The notes under the pieces: generated by a model
The model's database searches: none
What the model saw: the letters and a program-made list of their open reading frames with translations, nothing else
What the model was told of the DNA's origin: nothing
Program-made: the position numbers and the translations under genes
Assembly (NCBI GenBank): GCA_019448215.1
Contig: CP080408.1
Location: 1,426,001 to 1,490,000, forward strand
DNA length: 64,000 bases
Direction: 5' to 3'
Source of the DNA: Thalassovita mediterranea
GTDB taxonomy: Bacteria; Pseudomonadota; Alphaproteobacteria; Caulobacterales; Hyphomonadaceae
Part shown: positions 34,282-45,209 of the stretch, in pieces
How the letters are laid out: each line of letters starts with the position of its first letter
Position numbering within the stretch: the first letter of the stretch is position 1

Positions 34282-35921
34282 GACAAGCTCCGGTGACGCG
34301 GCGCCAGTCAGTGACCGACCTTCCAGCCACTGAGATTTCGTGGCTGTGGTGGGCGGTGTGGCTGGCCTGTTTTGGCGCGTTCTCCATGATGGTGCCGCGC
34401 GATGCAAGTTTCGATGTCGCCCATTATCACCTTCACAATGGCTGGGCAGCACTCAATGGCCGTGACGGCTACGATCTCGCGCCTGCAGAAATGCACAGCT
34501 TCGCCAGTCCGGGCTGGCAGGTCTTTGTCTGGCTGTTGATCGAGTGGTTGCCCGGACGGGCCGTCGCCTTCCTGCTCGGTGTCCTGCAAGGGCTTGGCTT
34601 GCCAGCGCTCTACGCCTTGTCCCGGCGGGTCCTCCAGCGCACCGGCGCAGAGCCGAGCTTGCTTGTCGTGCTGTCGATTGCGGCGGCGGGCTTTCTTGCC
34701 GAGGCCCAGTTCGGCCTGTTCGGCTCCGTGCGCAACGACTCTGTATTTACGGTCGCGCTGCTTGGCTCTCTCGTCCTGCTCTTTCCTCGGGATGGTGGGG
34801 CGCCGGGCTGGAAGAGCCTTGGTATTGCCAGCGGACTTCTTGGCCTATGCATCGGTCTCAAGCTTACCAATGCGGTTTATGCACTGTTTTTCGCGACGAG
34901 CGCTCTGATCGTACTGCAGGGCTGGCGTCAGCGTATCTCGGGCGCGCTCATCTGCGCCGGGTTCGCGCTCATCGGAATTATGGTGACCGGCGGAGCATGG
35001 GCTCTCTATCTCTATAACGTCTATGGCAACCCGATCTTTCCTCTACTGAACGGGGTATTCGACGCGCCACTCGGACCGGAAGAAGCGTTCCGGGATGAGC
35101 GTTATCTGCCGCATGGATTTGGTGAAGCTATTCTCCGGCCATTCGCCTTCCTCTTCGACGGCGAGCTCATAAATGAGCACGACTTTTTCGATCCGCGCCT
35201 GCAGATCGGCTATCTCGCCAGCCTTGTTATTCTGATTGCTGCGCTCGCATTGCGGCAATTCTGGCAGAAGGCAGGCGTCCGCGAAGCTTGCGCGCTTGCT
35301 GCAGGCTTTATCGTCATGCTGGCAGGCTGGACCGCTGTCTTCTCGATTGCCCGCTACATCATTGCGGCCTGGATGATCGGCCCGCTTATGGCCGCGCTCG
35401 TCATCGCGCTCTGGCGTCCAAGATTGCTGTCAGGAAGCCGAGCGTCGCTCGCGGGACTTGCGGCAGCCGTTGGCCTCTCCGTGATAACGCAGCCCTCGCT
35501 CCTGCGCCGCGCGCCATGGCCCGCGGACTGGAGCGCGCCCTATGTTAGCGCCGAGCTGCCGAATGAGGGCGCCTATGATGGTGCGGTCATAGCTTTTGCT
35601 GGCGGCTATCCTGGGGCGTTCCTGTCACCGTTTTTCCCGGAAACAGCGCGGCTCACCCATCTCGTGCCGCAGGACTGGAGCGCGCCTGCACTGGAAGGCT
35701 ACCGCCGCCAGATACGCGACCTCGTTCGTGATCCGTCGATGAGACTCTATGTAGTCATAACAGAAACGGCGGAAGGTTCCTTTGAAGAAACCATCCGCCG
35801 ACTTCAGCAGATTGAGAATGTGGCCGTAGAGACCTGGCAATGTGAGCGTATCAATTCTTCATTTGATACGCCCGGCGTTTACTGGAAAATCTGCCCGGCA
35901 TCCTGGCAGGGCAGGACCTAG
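34260..35921 (+). CDS. Polytopic membrane protein, GT-C glycosyltransferase-like
   Basis: About 553 residues with roughly ten membrane helices. Near the first loop it has [20 protein letters not shown], the Asp/His-containing periplasmic loop layout of GT-C-type glycosyltransferases that use polyprenyl-phosphate sugars; family membership is inferred. A periplasmic C-terminal domain (about 430-553) has no recognised motif. The start is most likely the GTG at 34260 with AAGGAG eight bases before. It interrupts trmB-metK: its start overlaps the trmB start by 22 bp head to head, and its end overlaps metK by 4 bp. Confidence 0.65.
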   Translation: MSVQTISRQAPVTRRQSVTDLPATEISWLWWAVWLACFGAFSMMVPRDASFDVAHYHLHNGWAALNGRDGYDLAPAEMHSFASPGWQVFVWLLIEWLPGRAVAFLLGVLQGLGLPALYALSRRVLQRTGAEPSLLVVLSIAAAGFLAEAQFGLFGSVRNDSVFTVALLGSLVLLFPRDGGAPGWKSLGIASGLLGLCIGLKLTNAVYALFFATSALIVLQGWRQRISGALICAGFALIGIMVTGGAWALYLYNVYGNPIFPLLNGVFDAPLGPEEAFRDERYLPHGFGEAILRPFAFLFDGELINEHDFFDPRLQIGYLASLVILIAALALRQFWQKAGVREACALAAGFIVMLAGWTAVFSIARYIIAAWMIGPLMAALVIALWRPRLLSGSRASLAGLAAAVGLSVITQPSLLRRAPWPADWSAPYVSAELPNEGAYDGAVIAFAGGYPGAFLSPFFPETARLTHLVPQDWSAPALEGYRRQIRDLVRDPSMRLYVVITETAEGSFEETIRRLQQIENVAVETWQCERINSSFDTPGVYWKICPASWQGRT

Positions 35922-37114
35922 CCCAGCAGGTCTTTCAGCTGATCAACCAGGTCGGTCTTTTCCCAGGCAAAGCCGCCATCGGCGTCAGGCTTACGGCCAA
36001 AGTGGCCATAAGCTGCCGTGCGGGCATAGATCGGCTTGTTGAGGCCGAGCGCCGTGCGGATGCCGCGGGGGGACAGGTCCATCACTTCCATCAGGCGCTT
36101 TTCAAGTTTGCGCTCGTCGGTCTTCGCGGTGTCGTGAAGATTGACGTTGATGGAGAGCGGGCGCGCCACGCCGATCGCGTAGGAAAGCTGGAGCGTGCAG
36201 CGCTGGGCAAGGCCAGCTGCGACAACGTTCTTGGCGAGGTAGCGCGCGGCATAGGCGGCCGAGCGGTCAACTTTCGTCGGATCCTTGCCGGAGAAGGCGC
36301 CGCCGCCATGCGGGGCGGAGCCACCATAGGTGTCGACGATGATCTTGCGGCCTGTGAGACCTGCGTCGCCGTCCGGACCGCCGATGACGAACTTGCCGGT
36401 CGGGTTCACATAGAACTTGTCTTCGTCCGGGAACCAGCCGTCTGGAAGGATCTCCGTAACCACCGGGCGGACAAGCTCGCGCACATCAGCGGCGGATAGG
36501 CCATCCTGGTGCTGGGTCGAGACCACAACTGCGTCGACACCGACAGGCTTGCCATTGCTGTACAGCATGGTGACCTGGCTTTTTGCGTCAGGCTCGAATT
36601 CCGGACGCTCACCGGAATGGCGAAGCTCTGCCATCCGCTTCAGGATGCGGTGCGAATAGGAAATCGGAGCCGGCATAAGCTCATCGGTTTCGTCGCTTGC
36701 ATAGCCGAACATGATGCCCTGGTCGCCAGCACCTTCTTCGGTGTAGGTGCCCGTGCCTTCATCGACGCCAGCGGCGATATCTTCGGACTGGCCGTGCAGC
36801 CAGTTATTGAGCTTCAGATTCTTCCAGTGGAAGCCGTCTTGCTCATAGCCGATATCCTTGACGGCGGCGCGAACGACATCCTCGATCATGTCGGGCGTGA
36901 TCGTGTCCGGACCGCGCATCTCGCCGAGAAGGGCGACCTGGTTCGTCGTCGCAGCGGTTTCACAGGCAACGCGGACGCGCGAGGTGTCGTAGCCAGCCTT
37001 GATGGCTTCGCGGAAATAGAGATCAACGACCTCGTCGGAAACGCGGTCACAAACCTTGTCCGGGTGTCCCTCAGAGACGCTCTCGCTGGTAAAAAGAAAT
37101 ACTGGATCGGTCAA
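35918..37114 (-). CDS. metK: S-adenosylmethionine synthetase
   Basis: 398 residues. Conserved motifs: [15 protein letters not shown] near the N-terminus, [17 protein letters not shown] and [19 protein letters not shown]. It makes SAM from methionine and ATP as a tetramer. The start is TTG at 37114 ([12 protein letters not shown]), with GCGGAA upstream and no ATG or GTG in reach. I checked the 70 bp leader for a SAM-type riboswitch and saw none that matches. Confidence 0.97.
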   Translation of the reverse strand: MTDPVFLFTSESVSEGHPDKVCDRVSDEVVDLYFREAIKAGYDTSRVRVACETAATTNQVALLGEMRGPDTITPDMIEDVVRAAVKDIGYEQDGFHWKNLKLNNWLHGQSEDIAAGVDEGTGTYTEEGAGDQGIMFGYASDETDELMPAPISYSHRILKRMAELRHSGERPEFEPDAKSQVTMLYSNGKPVGVDAVVVSTQHQDGLSAADVRELVRPVVTEILPDGWFPDEDKFYVNPTGKFVIGGPDGDAGLTGRKIIVDTYGGSAPHGGGAFSGKDPTKVDRSAAYAARYLAKNVVAAGLAQRCTLQLSYAIGVARPLSINVNLHDTAKTDERKLEKRLMEVMDLSPRGIRTALGLNKPIYARTAAYGHFGRKPDADGGFAWEKTDLVDQLKDLLG

Positions 37115-37184
37115 AATTCTATTCCGCTTTTAGATTGGTCGACTTAGCCCTGTTATAGGGTTCGCCTTGGTGACGCTAGGCTTT

Positions 37185-37598
37185 TCACGAATTCTCATCA
37201 TCGACAGCCGCCGCTGCCTTGATGGTCGCAAGCAGCGACTTGCGCAGCGCTTCGTCCCGGATCTTCTGAAACGAAGAGACTAGCTCCATGGCCTCATGGT
37301 CGATCTGGGGCAGCGGCGCCGCTTCACTGGCATCCTCATGCAGCTGGCCCGGCAGGGACAGGTACTCTTCGGCGCCCTCATAGAAATAGGCGATCGGCAC
37401 GTCGAGCACGCCAGCAAGCTCATAAAGCCGGCCTGCGGAAATGCGGTTCACGCCTTTCTCGTACTTCTGGACTTGCTGGAAGGTGAGGCTGAGCCGCTCG
37501 CTCAGCTGTTCCTGCGTCCATTTGAGTTCCTTGCGGCGCCAGCGGATGCGCTGGCCCACGAGTTCGTCGATCCTGTTGGGTAATTTACTCTCGGGCAT
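37185..37598 (-). CDS. XRE-family HTH regulator
   Basis: 137 residues. An N-terminal Cro/C1 helix-turn-helix (about 12-70: RIRWRRKELKWTQEQLSERL, then FQQVQKYEKGVNRISAGRL) is followed by a C-terminal helical region. This regulator lies between lnt and metK in most alphaproteobacteria, with targets unknown in most species. Its gap to metK is 70 bp, and to lnt 48 bp. Start ATG at 37598. Confidence 0.9.
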   Translation of the reverse strand: MPESKLPNRIDELVGQRIRWRRKELKWTQEQLSERLSLTFQQVQKYEKGVNRISAGRLYELAGVLDVPIAYFYEGAEEYLSLPGQLHEDASEAAPLPQIDHEAMELVSSFQKIRDEALRKSLLATIKAAAAVDDENS

Positions 37599-37646
37599 AG
37601 CGTCGCTTTTTGAGGGTACGGCTTTGAGAAGGGTGGTCGCTGGCTT

Positions 37647-39287
37647 CTAGCGCCGCCAGGTAAAGAAGGCCAGAACCGTAAACCCGGCCAGCGTGAGCCA
37701 GAACAGCGCGGCCCCGAAGCGTTGATAGGGTGTTGTTGCCAGTGGCGCGGGCAGGGGCGCGCGCACAACCGAAGAGACCCAGCCATCAGGGTCGCCGGGC
37801 CTTCTCTGACCACGCGCGGTCTCACGGCCGAACCCATCGATGACCGCCGTCGCGCCGCGGCTTGCGACACGCGCCATGGGCAGCCCGCTTTCGATGGAGC
37901 GATAGCGGTTCTGGGCGTAGTGCTGCGCCGGTCCAAGGCCGCGGCCGAACCAGGCATCATTGGAGATGGTGACGATCCACTCTGCCGCTTCACGCTGCGG
38001 CTTTGCGGTCCGGGTAATTTCGGGAAACAGCGCTTCATAGCAGATCAGCGCAATGAAAGGCGGCACGTCGCGCGGGAAGACGACCGTAGGTTCCGCACCG
38101 GGCGTAAAGCCTGCCGACGCCAGCTCCTGCATGGCGCCGGGCAGGAAACCAGCCATCATGTCGCCGAACGGAATGATGTCCGTCGCAGCCAGCTCGCCAA
38201 ACGGGACCAGGCGATGTTTGTCATAAAGGCCGATCAGCTCTGACTGCCCATTTTCTGCTGCGAGTACGGCAAGGCTGTTGAAAAACACCGTGTCGTTCTC
38301 ATCGAGGCTGCGGCGCGTAGAGCCGACGATCAGCGTGCGATTGCCGAGATAGGTCGAAATCGTGTCGATCGCATAGGTGTTGGTCAGCAGGTAGAAGGGA
38401 AGGGCACCCTCGGGCCAGATGACGATGTCATCTTCGGCGCTCTCAACCTCCTGAAGGAAGTTGAGATAGCGGCGAAACAGCCGGTCAGAGGCGCCATTAT
38501 ACTTGTCTGCCTGCGGCACACCCGGATCCATCAGGACGACGTGCTGCTCTGTCATCTGGGATGGTTCTGCAAGACGCTGCGCGCCCCAGGCCCAGCCGAC
38601 ACTGGCAAGGATAACTGCTGCGGTGATTGGCAAGGCCCGTTCGAACAGGCCGCGGACTTCACGCGTATCGACAAGGGCAGCCGGGGCTGCGCTCACAAAC
38701 AGTGTCAGCAGCGTCAGCCAGTAAACCCCGCCAAGCGATGCCGCCTGCGACAGCGAGCTACCCGGCGTCCAGGTCGTGCCGAAAACGTTCCAGGGAAAGC
38801 CGCCAAACAGATAGCCACGGACGAGCTCTGCCAGTCCCATGAAGACGGTGAAGATGAAAATCCGCGAGGGAGAGGCAGACCAGAAGGCACCAGCCAGACA
38901 GAAAGCTGCCCCCCAGATCAGGGCCATGCCGCCCGGCAACAGGACCAGAGGCATCCAGATGTAAGCGGCATGCTGGGCTGGATCGACCAGGAATGGAGAG
39001 ACCGTCCAGTACATGCTGACCAGGAAGAAGCCATAGCCAAAGGCCCAGCCGCGCATGAAGAGGGCGCGGCCCCAACGGGCCTTTTTGCGCGCGCCATCCA
39101 TCATCCAGACGAGCAGCGTCACGCAGACGACAAGCGCAAGCGCGATGTGGAATGGCGCAAAGCCCAGCGCAGCGACCGCGCCGAGAAAGATGCAGATGAT
39201 GAAAGCGAGCAGGCCGGAAATGCCGGAGACGCCCTGATGCAGGGGGGCGAGGGCTGTTAGCCCGTAGCTCTGCTCGCGAGCGCTCAA
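37647..39287 (-). CDS. lnt: Apolipoprotein N-acyltransferase
   Basis: 546 residues: about six to eight N-terminal membrane helices, then a periplasmic nitrilase-fold domain with catalytic E293 (WPEGALPF), K357 (YDKHRLVPFGE) and C416 (ALICYEALFPE), and a final membrane helix. It adds the third acyl chain to lipoproteins in the inner membrane. The start is TTG at 39287, overlapping the corC stop (TTGA). Genes upstream and downstream match the conserved corC-lnt-xre order. Confidence 0.95.
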   Translation of the reverse strand: MSAREQSYGLTALAPLHQGVSGISGLLAFIICIFLGAVAALGFAPFHIALALVVCVTLLVWMMDGARKKARWGRALFMRGWAFGYGFFLVSMYWTVSPFLVDPAQHAAYIWMPLVLLPGGMALIWGAAFCLAGAFWSASPSRIFIFTVFMGLAELVRGYLFGGFPWNVFGTTWTPGSSLSQAASLGGVYWLTLLTLFVSAAPAALVDTREVRGLFERALPITAAVILASVGWAWGAQRLAEPSQMTEQHVVLMDPGVPQADKYNGASDRLFRRYLNFLQEVESAEDDIVIWPEGALPFYLLTNTYAIDTISTYLGNRTLIVGSTRRSLDENDTVFFNSLAVLAAENGQSELIGLYDKHRLVPFGELAATDIIPFGDMMAGFLPGAMQELASAGFTPGAEPTVVFPRDVPPFIALICYEALFPEITRTAKPQREAAEWIVTISNDAWFGRGLGPAQHYAQNRYRSIESGLPMARVASRGATAVIDGFGRETARGQRRPGDPDGWVSSVVRAPLPAPLATTPYQRFGAALFWLTLAGFTVLAFFTWRR

Positions 39288-40129
39288 GCCCCGGCCTCTG
39301 CTGCGACGCTACGGACGACAAGGCGTTCGATCCGCCGGGCATCACCGTCCAGAATTTCGATGTCGGCACCGACCGGATGGCGCAGGACTTCACCGCGAAG
39401 CGGGACCTTGCCGGCGAGCGCAAAAGCGACGCCGCCAAGCGTGTCGACCTCGACGTCCTGGTCTCCGAGGTCGAGATCCATTCCGGTCTTTTCGAGGAAG
39501 TCCGAGATTTCCATGCGGGCGTCGGCTTCCCAGGCATGGCGGCCGCGGCGCACGACCATGGCTGGCTCTTCATCGTGCTCGTCTTCGATGTTGCCGACAA
39601 TCTCTTCCATCAGGTCCTCGAGCGACACGAGGCCGTCCGTTCCACCATATTCGTCGACGACGAGCGCCATATGGATACGGCTTGTCTGCATCTTCACCAG
39701 CAGGTCAGCGAGCTTCATCGATGGCGGGACATAGAGGATGTCACGGCGCAGGCGTTCGAGCGGGCGGTCCATGCCTTCGCCGCCCCGCGCAATCTCTCCC
39801 ACCACGTCCTTGATATGAACGAGGCCAATCGGATCATCCAGCGTCTCTCGATAGACGGGCAGGCGGGAATGCGACTCTTCGGCGTAGAGCTGGATCAGCG
39901 CTGGCAGGTCAGTCGAGAGTTCGACGCCGACAATCTCTGCGCGTGGCACCATCACATCGGCGACACGGCCCTCTTCGAACTCTGCAAGGCGCAGTCGAAG
40001 CTGGGCAGGCGTATGCTGTGCGTTTTGCACCGTTACAGCTTCTGCTTGCTGCTCTTCGTTTTCGCGCCGCCTGCTAAATCTGAATAGGCGCGGGCGGCGC
40101 CGTCTCTCTCGGTCAGTTGTGTCAGTCAT
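39284..40129 (-). CDS. CBS/CorC-HlyC domain protein (hemolysin family, CorC type)
   Basis: 281 residues: a short charged start, a CBS pair (about 57-180: RVADVMVPRAEIVGVE, then LARGG-like spacer and LHIHMALVVDEYGGTDGL), and a C-terminal CorC/HlyC FAD-like domain (MDLDLGDQDVEVDTLGGVAFALAGKVP). Relatives in the ybeY-corC-lnt cluster are linked to Co/Mg homeostasis. It has no membrane domain. Its end overlaps lnt by 4 bp and it starts 11 bp after ybeY. Confidence 0.9.
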   Translation of the reverse strand: MTDTTDRERRRRPRLFRFSRRRENEEQQAEAVTVQNAQHTPAQLRLRLAEFEEGRVADVMVPRAEIVGVELSTDLPALIQLYAEESHSRLPVYRETLDDPIGLVHIKDVVGEIARGGEGMDRPLERLRRDILYVPPSMKLADLLVKMQTSRIHMALVVDEYGGTDGLVSLEDLMEEIVGNIEDEHDEEPAMVVRRGRHAWEADARMEISDFLEKTGMDLDLGDQDVEVDTLGGVAFALAGKVPLRGEVLRHPVGADIEILDGDARRIERLVVRSVAAEAGA

Positions 40130-40140
40130 CTCGTTCCAGC

Positions 40141-40599
40141 TCAGAGGTCCCTGCCATAGGGGTCGCCAATTCCAAGACCGGCAAGGGCCTTGATCTCGAG
40201 CGCCTCCATTTCGCGGGCCTCTTCCTCGGTCATATGATCATAGCCGAGCAGGTGAAGATAGCCGTGAATGACGAGGTGGCTCAGGTGATCAGTCAGTTTG
40301 ATGCCGCGTGTGGCTGCATCGCCACGCGAAACGCCAAGCCCGACTGCAATGTCGCCCAGGAATGGTGCGTCCATTTCATCAGCCGGAAAGGACAATACAT
40401 CGGTCGGTTTGTTCTTGCCGCGCCAGTCCCGGTTAAGCGTATGCATTTCATCATCATCGGTCAGGAGAAGCGCGACTTCCCCCTCAATGGCGACAAGCGT
40501 AAAAGCGGCGTCCAGCGCGCGCTGGCAGACCGCTTCGGCGTCTTCCATTTCACTAGCCCAGCCTGCGTCCTCTATGCGCAGGTCCAGCACGATGCTCAC
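40141..40599 (-). CDS. ybeY: Endoribonuclease YbeY
   Basis: 152 residues. Zinc-binding histidines H112, H116 and H122 in [11 protein letters not shown], plus [17 protein letters not shown]. It is a metal-dependent endoribonuclease for 16S rRNA 3' maturation and ribosome quality control. The start is GTG at 40599 overlapping the phoH stop (GTGA), so translation is coupled. Confidence 0.95.
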   Translation of the reverse strand: MSIVLDLRIEDAGWASEMEDAEAVCQRALDAAFTLVAIEGEVALLLTDDDEMHTLNRDWRGKNKPTDVLSFPADEMDAPFLGDIAVGLGVSRGDAATRGIKLTDHLSHLVIHGYLHLLGYDHMTEEEAREMEALEIKALAGLGIGDPYGRDL

Positions 40600-41600
40600 G
40601 ATCCGGCCCCCGGCGTCTTGTCGTCGCTGGTGCCCGCATCCTTGTCATAGGCGCGGATGATGCGCGAGACGAGCGCATGACGGCGCACATCTGAAGCAGT
40701 GAAGTGAACAATGCCTGTGCCTTCGACGCCTTCAAGAATGCGAAGCGCATGGGCAAGGCCCGACGGTGTTTTCGGCGGAAGGTCCACCTGTCCCGGATCG
40801 CCCGTGACGACCATGCGGGAGTCGCGGCCAAGACGCGTCAGGACCATCTTGGTCTGACCGATCGTGGCGTTCTGCGCTTCGTCCATGATGACAAAGGCGT
40901 TCTTGAGCGTGCGGCCCCGCATGAAGGCGAGCGGGGCGACCTCGATAATCTTCTTCTCACGCATGCGCTCGACATGATCGGCGCCGAGCACTTCGTTCAA
41001 CGCATCCCAGATCGGGCGTAGATAAGGCTCAACCTTCTCTTCAAGGTCGCCGGGCAGGAAGCCGAGATTTTCGCCGGCCTCAACGGCAGGGCGTGTGATG
41101 ATCAGGCGTTCCTTGGTCTTCTTTCGAAGCTCTGCAGCGCCCGCGGCGACCGCAAGATAGGTCTTGCCGGTACCAGCAGGCCCAACACCAAAGACAAGGT
41201 CGCGGCCCTCGCGGGTGAGGTAGTCGATATACTGGGCCTGTGTACGGGTCTGCGGCATGACGGGCACGCGAAGCCCGGTCAGCGAGCCATAGCTTTCAGC
41301 CGGGGCGCGGGCCTGATCGATGGCGCCTTCAAAGGCATCTTCGCCAGCGGCCGGGTCGCTCTTCAGCATACGCTCGAACGCGGCCAGTGCTGCTTCGCCG
41401 TCAGCGACCGCGGCTTGCGTGCCGGTCAGCCGGATGCTGCCGCCCTGGCTGTCGGCTTTCAGTTTGCCATCAATAAGGGCCATTTCCAGCTTCATCAGAT
41501 TGCGATGCTGCGGCCCGCAGATCGCAGGAAGAAGCGCTGGATTGTCCGGAGTGTAGAGGCGGGTGACGGTGCCTTTCAAGTCAGGCGGCCTCCACCGCAT
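40596..41600 (-). CDS. PhoH-family ATPase
   Basis: 334 residues. An N-terminal region (KH-like, about 35-80) precedes the PhoH ATPase core with Walker A GPAGTGKT at 140-147 and Walker [10 protein letters not shown]; the linking GRDLVFGVG segment is typical. A predicted RNA helicase/nuclease partner, always beside ybeY. The start ATG at 41600 overlaps the miaB end by 20 bp. The gene ends with an acidic tail and a 4-bp overlap with ybeY. Confidence 0.93.
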   Translation of the reverse strand: MRWRPPDLKGTVTRLYTPDNPALLPAICGPQHRNLMKLEMALIDGKLKADSQGGSIRLTGTQAAVADGEAALAAFERMLKSDPAAGEDAFEGAIDQARAPAESYGSLTGLRVPVMPQTRTQAQYIDYLTREGRDLVFGVGPAGTGKTYLAVAAGAAELRKKTKERLIITRPAVEAGENLGFLPGDLEEKVEPYLRPIWDALNEVLGADHVERMREKKIIEVAPLAFMRGRTLKNAFVIMDEAQNATIGQTKMVLTRLGRDSRMVVTGDPGQVDLPPKTPSGLAHALRILEGVEGTGIVHFTASDVRRHALVSRIIRAYDKDAGTSDDKTPGAGS

Positions 41601-42954
41601 GGGCGTATTCGCCGGTGAGAGAGCTCATCGTCGAGCCGACAATCTTCACGTCCACAATCTGTCCTACAAGGCTTTCAGGCGCATCGAAGTGAACCGCCTG
41701 CATCCAGGGAGAGCGGCCATGCGCCTGACCCGGCATCTTGCCCTTGCCGGTCACGAGGACAGGCAGTGTTTCGCCAACTTTGGAGGCGTTAAACTCGGTC
41801 TGTTGCTGCTTCAGCAGGGCTTGCAGCCGCTGCAGGCGTTCGTCCTTCACCTCTTCGGGCACATGGCCGAACATGTCAGCCGCTGGTGTGCCCGGGCGCG
41901 GGGAGTACTTGAACGAATAGGCAATGGCATAGCCGACTTCACGGACGAGGTTCATCGTGTCCTCAAAGTCTTGATCGGACTCACCCGGGAAGCCGACGAT
42001 AAAGTCGGACGCGAGCGCCATGTCAGGGCGCGCATCACGCATCCGGCGCATGATGTCGAGATAGTGCTCGGCCGTGTGGCCGCGGTTCATCGCCTTGAGG
42101 ATCCGGTCAGAGCCAGACTGCACAGGCAGGTGCAGGAATGGCATCAGTTCCGGCACTTCGCCATGCGCTGCAATCAGGTCGTCATCCATGTCGCGCGGGT
42201 GGCTGGTCGTGTAGCGGATACGGTCGATACCGCCGATCTTTGAGAGGTGGCGTGCCAGCTGCCCAAGGCCCCATTCGCCGCCGCCTTCCAGCTTTGGCGC
42301 TGCGCCATGCCAGGCATTCACATTCTGGCCGAGCAGCGAGATGTCACGTACGCCCTGTGCGGCAAGGCTGCGCGCTTCCATGACAATGTCATCGACGGGG
42401 CGCGAAAGCTCTGCGCCGCGGGTGTAAGGCACGACACAGAAGGTGCAGAACTTGTCACAGCCTTCCTGCACCGACAGGAAAGCGGCAGGGCCATCCGCCT
42501 CACGCTGCTTTGGCAGGGCGTCAAATTTCTCTAGCGTCTCAAACTCGGTCTCGAGCCGGTCACCTGCCGCGCGGCTGGCGCGGGCGACCATTTCAGGCAG
42601 CTTGTGATAGGCCTGCGGGCCAAGCACGAGATCCACGGCAGGCTGGCGGCGCATGATCTCGGCGCCTTCGGCCTGCGCCACGCAACCTGCAACGGCGATG
42701 GTCATCTTGCCGCCGGAGGCCTCTTTCATCTTCTTGATCTGGCCAAGCTCGGAATAGACCTTTTCGGTCGCCTTCTCACGGATGTGGCAGGTGTTCAGCA
42801 CAACGAGGTCAGCGGTCTCCGGGCCGTCGACAGGCTGATAGCCGAGCGGGCGCAGCACATCGCGCATGCGCTCGCTGTCATAAACATTCATCTGGCAGCC
42901 ATACGTCTTGATGAAAAGACGCTTGGGCTCTGGGCGCGAAGTTGGGGTGGTCAT
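41581..42954 (-). CDS. miaB: tRNA-2-methylthio-N6-dimethylallyladenosine synthase
   Basis: 457 residues with all three domains: the N-terminal UPF0004 domain with C20, C56 and C91 (second Fe-S cluster), the radical SAM core with C166, C170 and C173 (CDKFCTFC), and a C-terminal TRAM domain. It methylthiolates i6A37 in tRNA. Start ATG at 42954. Downstream are phoH, ybeY and corC as one overlapping block, so this is likely the operon head. Confidence 0.96.
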   Translation of the reverse strand: MTTPTSRPEPKRLFIKTYGCQMNVYDSERMRDVLRPLGYQPVDGPETADLVVLNTCHIREKATEKVYSELGQIKKMKEASGGKMTIAVAGCVAQAEGAEIMRRQPAVDLVLGPQAYHKLPEMVARASRAAGDRLETEFETLEKFDALPKQREADGPAAFLSVQEGCDKFCTFCVVPYTRGAELSRPVDDIVMEARSLAAQGVRDISLLGQNVNAWHGAAPKLEGGGEWGLGQLARHLSKIGGIDRIRYTTSHPRDMDDDLIAAHGEVPELMPFLHLPVQSGSDRILKAMNRGHTAEHYLDIMRRMRDARPDMALASDFIVGFPGESDQDFEDTMNLVREVGYAIAYSFKYSPRPGTPAADMFGHVPEEVKDERLQRLQALLKQQQTEFNASKVGETLPVLVTGKGKMPGQAHGRSPWMQAVHFDAPESLVGQIVDVKIVGSTMSSLTGEYAHAVEAA

Positions 42955-43000
42955 CCGCGGGCTTATGCAACAAAACAGGCCTTGGGGCCAGCCTCGGGAG

Positions 43001-43420
43001 TTAGTTGGACTTGTCCGATTTCAGCGGCACGCCGTAAAGCTCCAGCCGGTGATCGACCAGCCGATAGCCAAGGCGTTCAGCGATCTCGACCTGAAGGCGC
43101 TCAATCTCTTCGGAGTGAAACTCGACCACGTCGCCGGTTTTCACATCGATCAGGTGATCGTGATGCTCTTCAGGCACTTCCTCGAAGCGGGCGCGCCCGT
43201 CGCGGAATTCGTGGCGCTCGATGATGCCGCTTTCCTCAAACAGCTTCACGGTTCGGTAGACAGTTGCCAGCGAGATGGAGTTGTCGAGCGCATTGGCGCG
43301 GCGGTGCAGCTCTTCGGCATCGGGATGGTCATCGGACGTGGACAGCACACGCGCAATCGTGCGGCGCTGCTCGGTCATACGAAGACCTTTTTCGGTGCAA
43401 AGCTTTTCGAGACGATCCAT
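43001..43420 (-). CDS. fur: Fur-family transcriptional regulator (alphaproteobacterial Fur/Mur type)
   Basis: 139 residues. The N-terminal winged helix ([15 protein letters not shown], then [18 protein letters not shown]) and dimerisation/metal domain with [18 protein letters not shown] (split as HHDHLI and GDVVEF). The CxxC pair that E. coli Fur has in LICLDCG is replaced (LIDVKTG), as in alphaproteobacterial Fur/Mur proteins that sense Mn or Fe rather than using a structural zinc site. It lies 46 bp ahead of miaB on the same strand. Confidence 0.9.
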   Translation of the reverse strand: MDRLEKLCTEKGLRMTEQRRTIARVLSTSDDHPDAEELHRRANALDNSISLATVYRTVKLFEESGIIERHEFRDGRARFEEVPEEHHDHLIDVKTGDVVEFHSEEIERLQVEIAERLGYRLVDHRLELYGVPLKSDKSN

Positions 43421-43427
43421 GGCCTGT

Positions 43428-43916
43428 TCATGCCCCCGATTTGTGTGTGTGTCCAGCGAGCGGACGCGACATTAACACCGCATCGACAGCGGCGCCGTCT
43501 TCGCGGCGGTAATAGTTCTTGCGAACACCATCACGCCCGAACCCATTGCGTTCATAGAAAGAGATAGCGGCAAGATTGTCACCAGCAACATCCAGCATCA
43601 ACCGGTCTATACCATAGGGGCCGAGCAATGTGGCTGCGTGCTCGAAGAGCTGCTGCGCTGCGCCGCTGCGCCTTGCGTCCGGATGAACGCAGATCGTCAG
43701 GATTTCAGCGTCCGGTGGGACGCGCTGTATTAGAAGCAGGCCGGTAAGATTGGCGTCTTCCTCCAGGCCGAGCGCGAGTGTGGTCTGCGCGCTGAGCGAC
43801 TCACGCATGGAGCGGACGCTCCACTGCCCGCTGACGTCAAAACAGGCTGCGTGCAGCATGGCCGCACGCGCTGAATCTTCCTCATTCAGGATGACGATGC
43901 CGCGCCTTCCGGCCAT
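43428..43916 (-). CDS. rimI: RimI-type ribosomal-protein-alanine acetyltransferase
   Basis: 162 residues, GNAT fold. Acetyl-CoA motif A is VHPDARRSGAAQQLFEHA and the C-terminal FYERNGFGRDGVRKNYYR matches RimI (which acetylates S18 and other proteins). The start ATG overlaps the tsaB stop by one base (TGATG), so it is translated with tsaB. The fur gene follows after 7 bp. Confidence 0.88.
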   Translation of the reverse strand: MAGRRGIVILNEEDSARAAMLHAACFDVSGQWSVRSMRESLSAQTTLALGLEEDANLTGLLLIQRVPPDAEILTICVHPDARRSGAAQQLFEHAATLLGPYGIDRLMLDVAGDNLAAISFYERNGFGRDGVRKNYYRREDGAAVDAVLMSRPLAGHTHKSGA

Positions 43917-44563
43917 CAGGGCTTGCGGCCGCCGGGCAGGGCGGCGTCGGGCGCGCGTACATAGACAGGGCGCGCCACGCCTGCAGGATTGTCGGCGACC
44001 GCCGCAAACTCCGCCGTCCGCCGCGCACTTGGGCGGGCCTCATGAATCTCGATTCCTTCAAGCGCGGTATCCAGCGGGCCGCCCACTTCGCCAAAGACAA
44101 AATGCGGGTGAGCGCTGAGTTCAGCCTTTATGGCGTCGAGACCAAGCTCCTCCGGCTCACCAGTCGCCGCGCCTGTGCGGAACCGCTGCACCCAATAGGA
44201 CAGGTCAGGTGGGCGTCTCTTGGCGGGAAGGGCAACGATGGCCGAGCCTTGCTGGCCTGCAGGGAGTGTCGCTTCCAGCGCGGTCACGCCGACACACGGC
44301 ACCTCAAGCGCCAGCGACAGGCCGCGCGCAAATGCGACGCCAACGCGGATGCCGGTAAAGCTTCCGGGGCCGGTGACGACACCAATCCGCTCAACATCCT
44401 GAAGACTGAAACCCGCCTCTTTCAGGCAGGCCTCGACGATTGCGGGAAGGCGCGCATCCTGTCCGCGTACCATGTCTTCATGGCGTTCGGACAGGCAGGT
44501 GCCATCCTTCAGGACCGCGACATCGCAGGCCGGGCCGGATGTGTTGATACCAAGCGTCAGCAT
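43916..44563 (-). CDS. tsaB: tRNA threonylcarbamoyladenosine synthesis protein TsaB
   Basis: 215 residues, ASKHA-like fold without catalytic metal site. TSGPACDVAV, GVVTGPGSFTGIRVGVAFARGLSLAL and the following short helices fit TsaB, the scaffold partner of TsaD and TsaE in t6A37 synthesis. The start ATG is at 44563, 15 bp after the RutE-like gene. Normal neighbour of rimI. Confidence 0.92.
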   Translation of the reverse strand: MLTLGINTSGPACDVAVLKDGTCLSERHEDMVRGQDARLPAIVEACLKEAGFSLQDVERIGVVTGPGSFTGIRVGVAFARGLSLALEVPCVGVTALEATLPAGQQGSAIVALPAKRRPPDLSYWVQRFRTGAATGEPEELGLDAIKAELSAHPHFVFGEVGGPLDTALEGIEIHEARPSARRTAEFAAVADNPAGVARPVYVRAPDAALPGGRKP

Positions 44564-44578
44564 GCGAGGGACGCCCGG

Positions 44579-45181
44579 CTAAAGGATCTTGCAAGCCTCA
44601 TCGAAGCTGAGGCGCGGGCTGCGATCGAAGATGGTGCTGTCATCGCCATGGCCGATGGCACAGAGGAAGTTCGAACGCCAGTGATGGGTCTCATCCTTGT
44701 CGGCAAAGAATTCGAGATCGACACCATCCTGATTGAAGCCAGACATCGGCGCGCAGTCGAGACCCAGCGCGCGCGCGGCCAGCATCAGATAGGCGCCTTG
44801 AAGCGAGCCATTGCGCATGGCGTGCTCTTCGCGGGCATGCGGATCGGAGAACCAGTCCTTGGCGCCTGGATTGTGCGGGAAAAGCTGCGGAATTTTCTCA
44901 TGGAACATGAAGTCGTTGGCGATGATGCAGACCCAGGGCGCGCTCAACGTCTTTTCGACATTGCCTTCCATCAGATGCGGTTTGAGGCGCGCCTTGGCCT
45001 CTTCGGTGCGGATGAAAACGAAGCGGGCGGGGCAACAATTGGCGCTTGTTGCGCCCATCTTTGCAAGGTCATAGACGGCGCGGATCAGAGTTTCGGGCAC
45101 ATCCTTGTCGTGCCAGCCATTGTACGAACGCCCCTTCCGCCAGATGAGGTCCAGCGCGTAATCATTGACCGGATCAGACAT
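44579..45181 (-). CDS. Nitroreductase family protein, RutE-like malonic semialdehyde reductase
   Basis: 200 residues from the ATG at 45181 (AAGGAGTTTCGGGACC upstream). FMN-binding GRSYNGWHDKDV near the start, GATSANCCPARFVFI, and the C-terminal ARALGLDCAPMSGF segment are those of the RutE/HadB/YdfG-associated branch, which reduces malonic semialdehyde or similar. Its wider neighbours (nfu, tsaB) give no substrate clue. It is inserted between nfu and tsaB. Confidence 0.8.
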   Translation of the reverse strand: MSDPVNDYALDLIWRKGRSYNGWHDKDVPETLIRAVYDLAKMGATSANCCPARFVFIRTEEAKARLKPHLMEGNVEKTLSAPWVCIIANDFMFHEKIPQLFPHNPGAKDWFSDPHAREEHAMRNGSLQGAYLMLAARALGLDCAPMSGFNQDGVDLEFFADKDETHHWRSNFLCAIGHGDDSTIFDRSPRLSFDEACKIL

Positions 45182-45209
45182 GGTCCCGAAACTCCTTGAT
45201 GGTAAAAGT

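Noticed and set aside
37115..37184. Possible SAM-type riboswitch before metK
   Set aside because: The short leader has a CCCT-ATAAC-AGGG hairpin but no match to the SAM or SAM/SAH riboswitch cores I could recognise.
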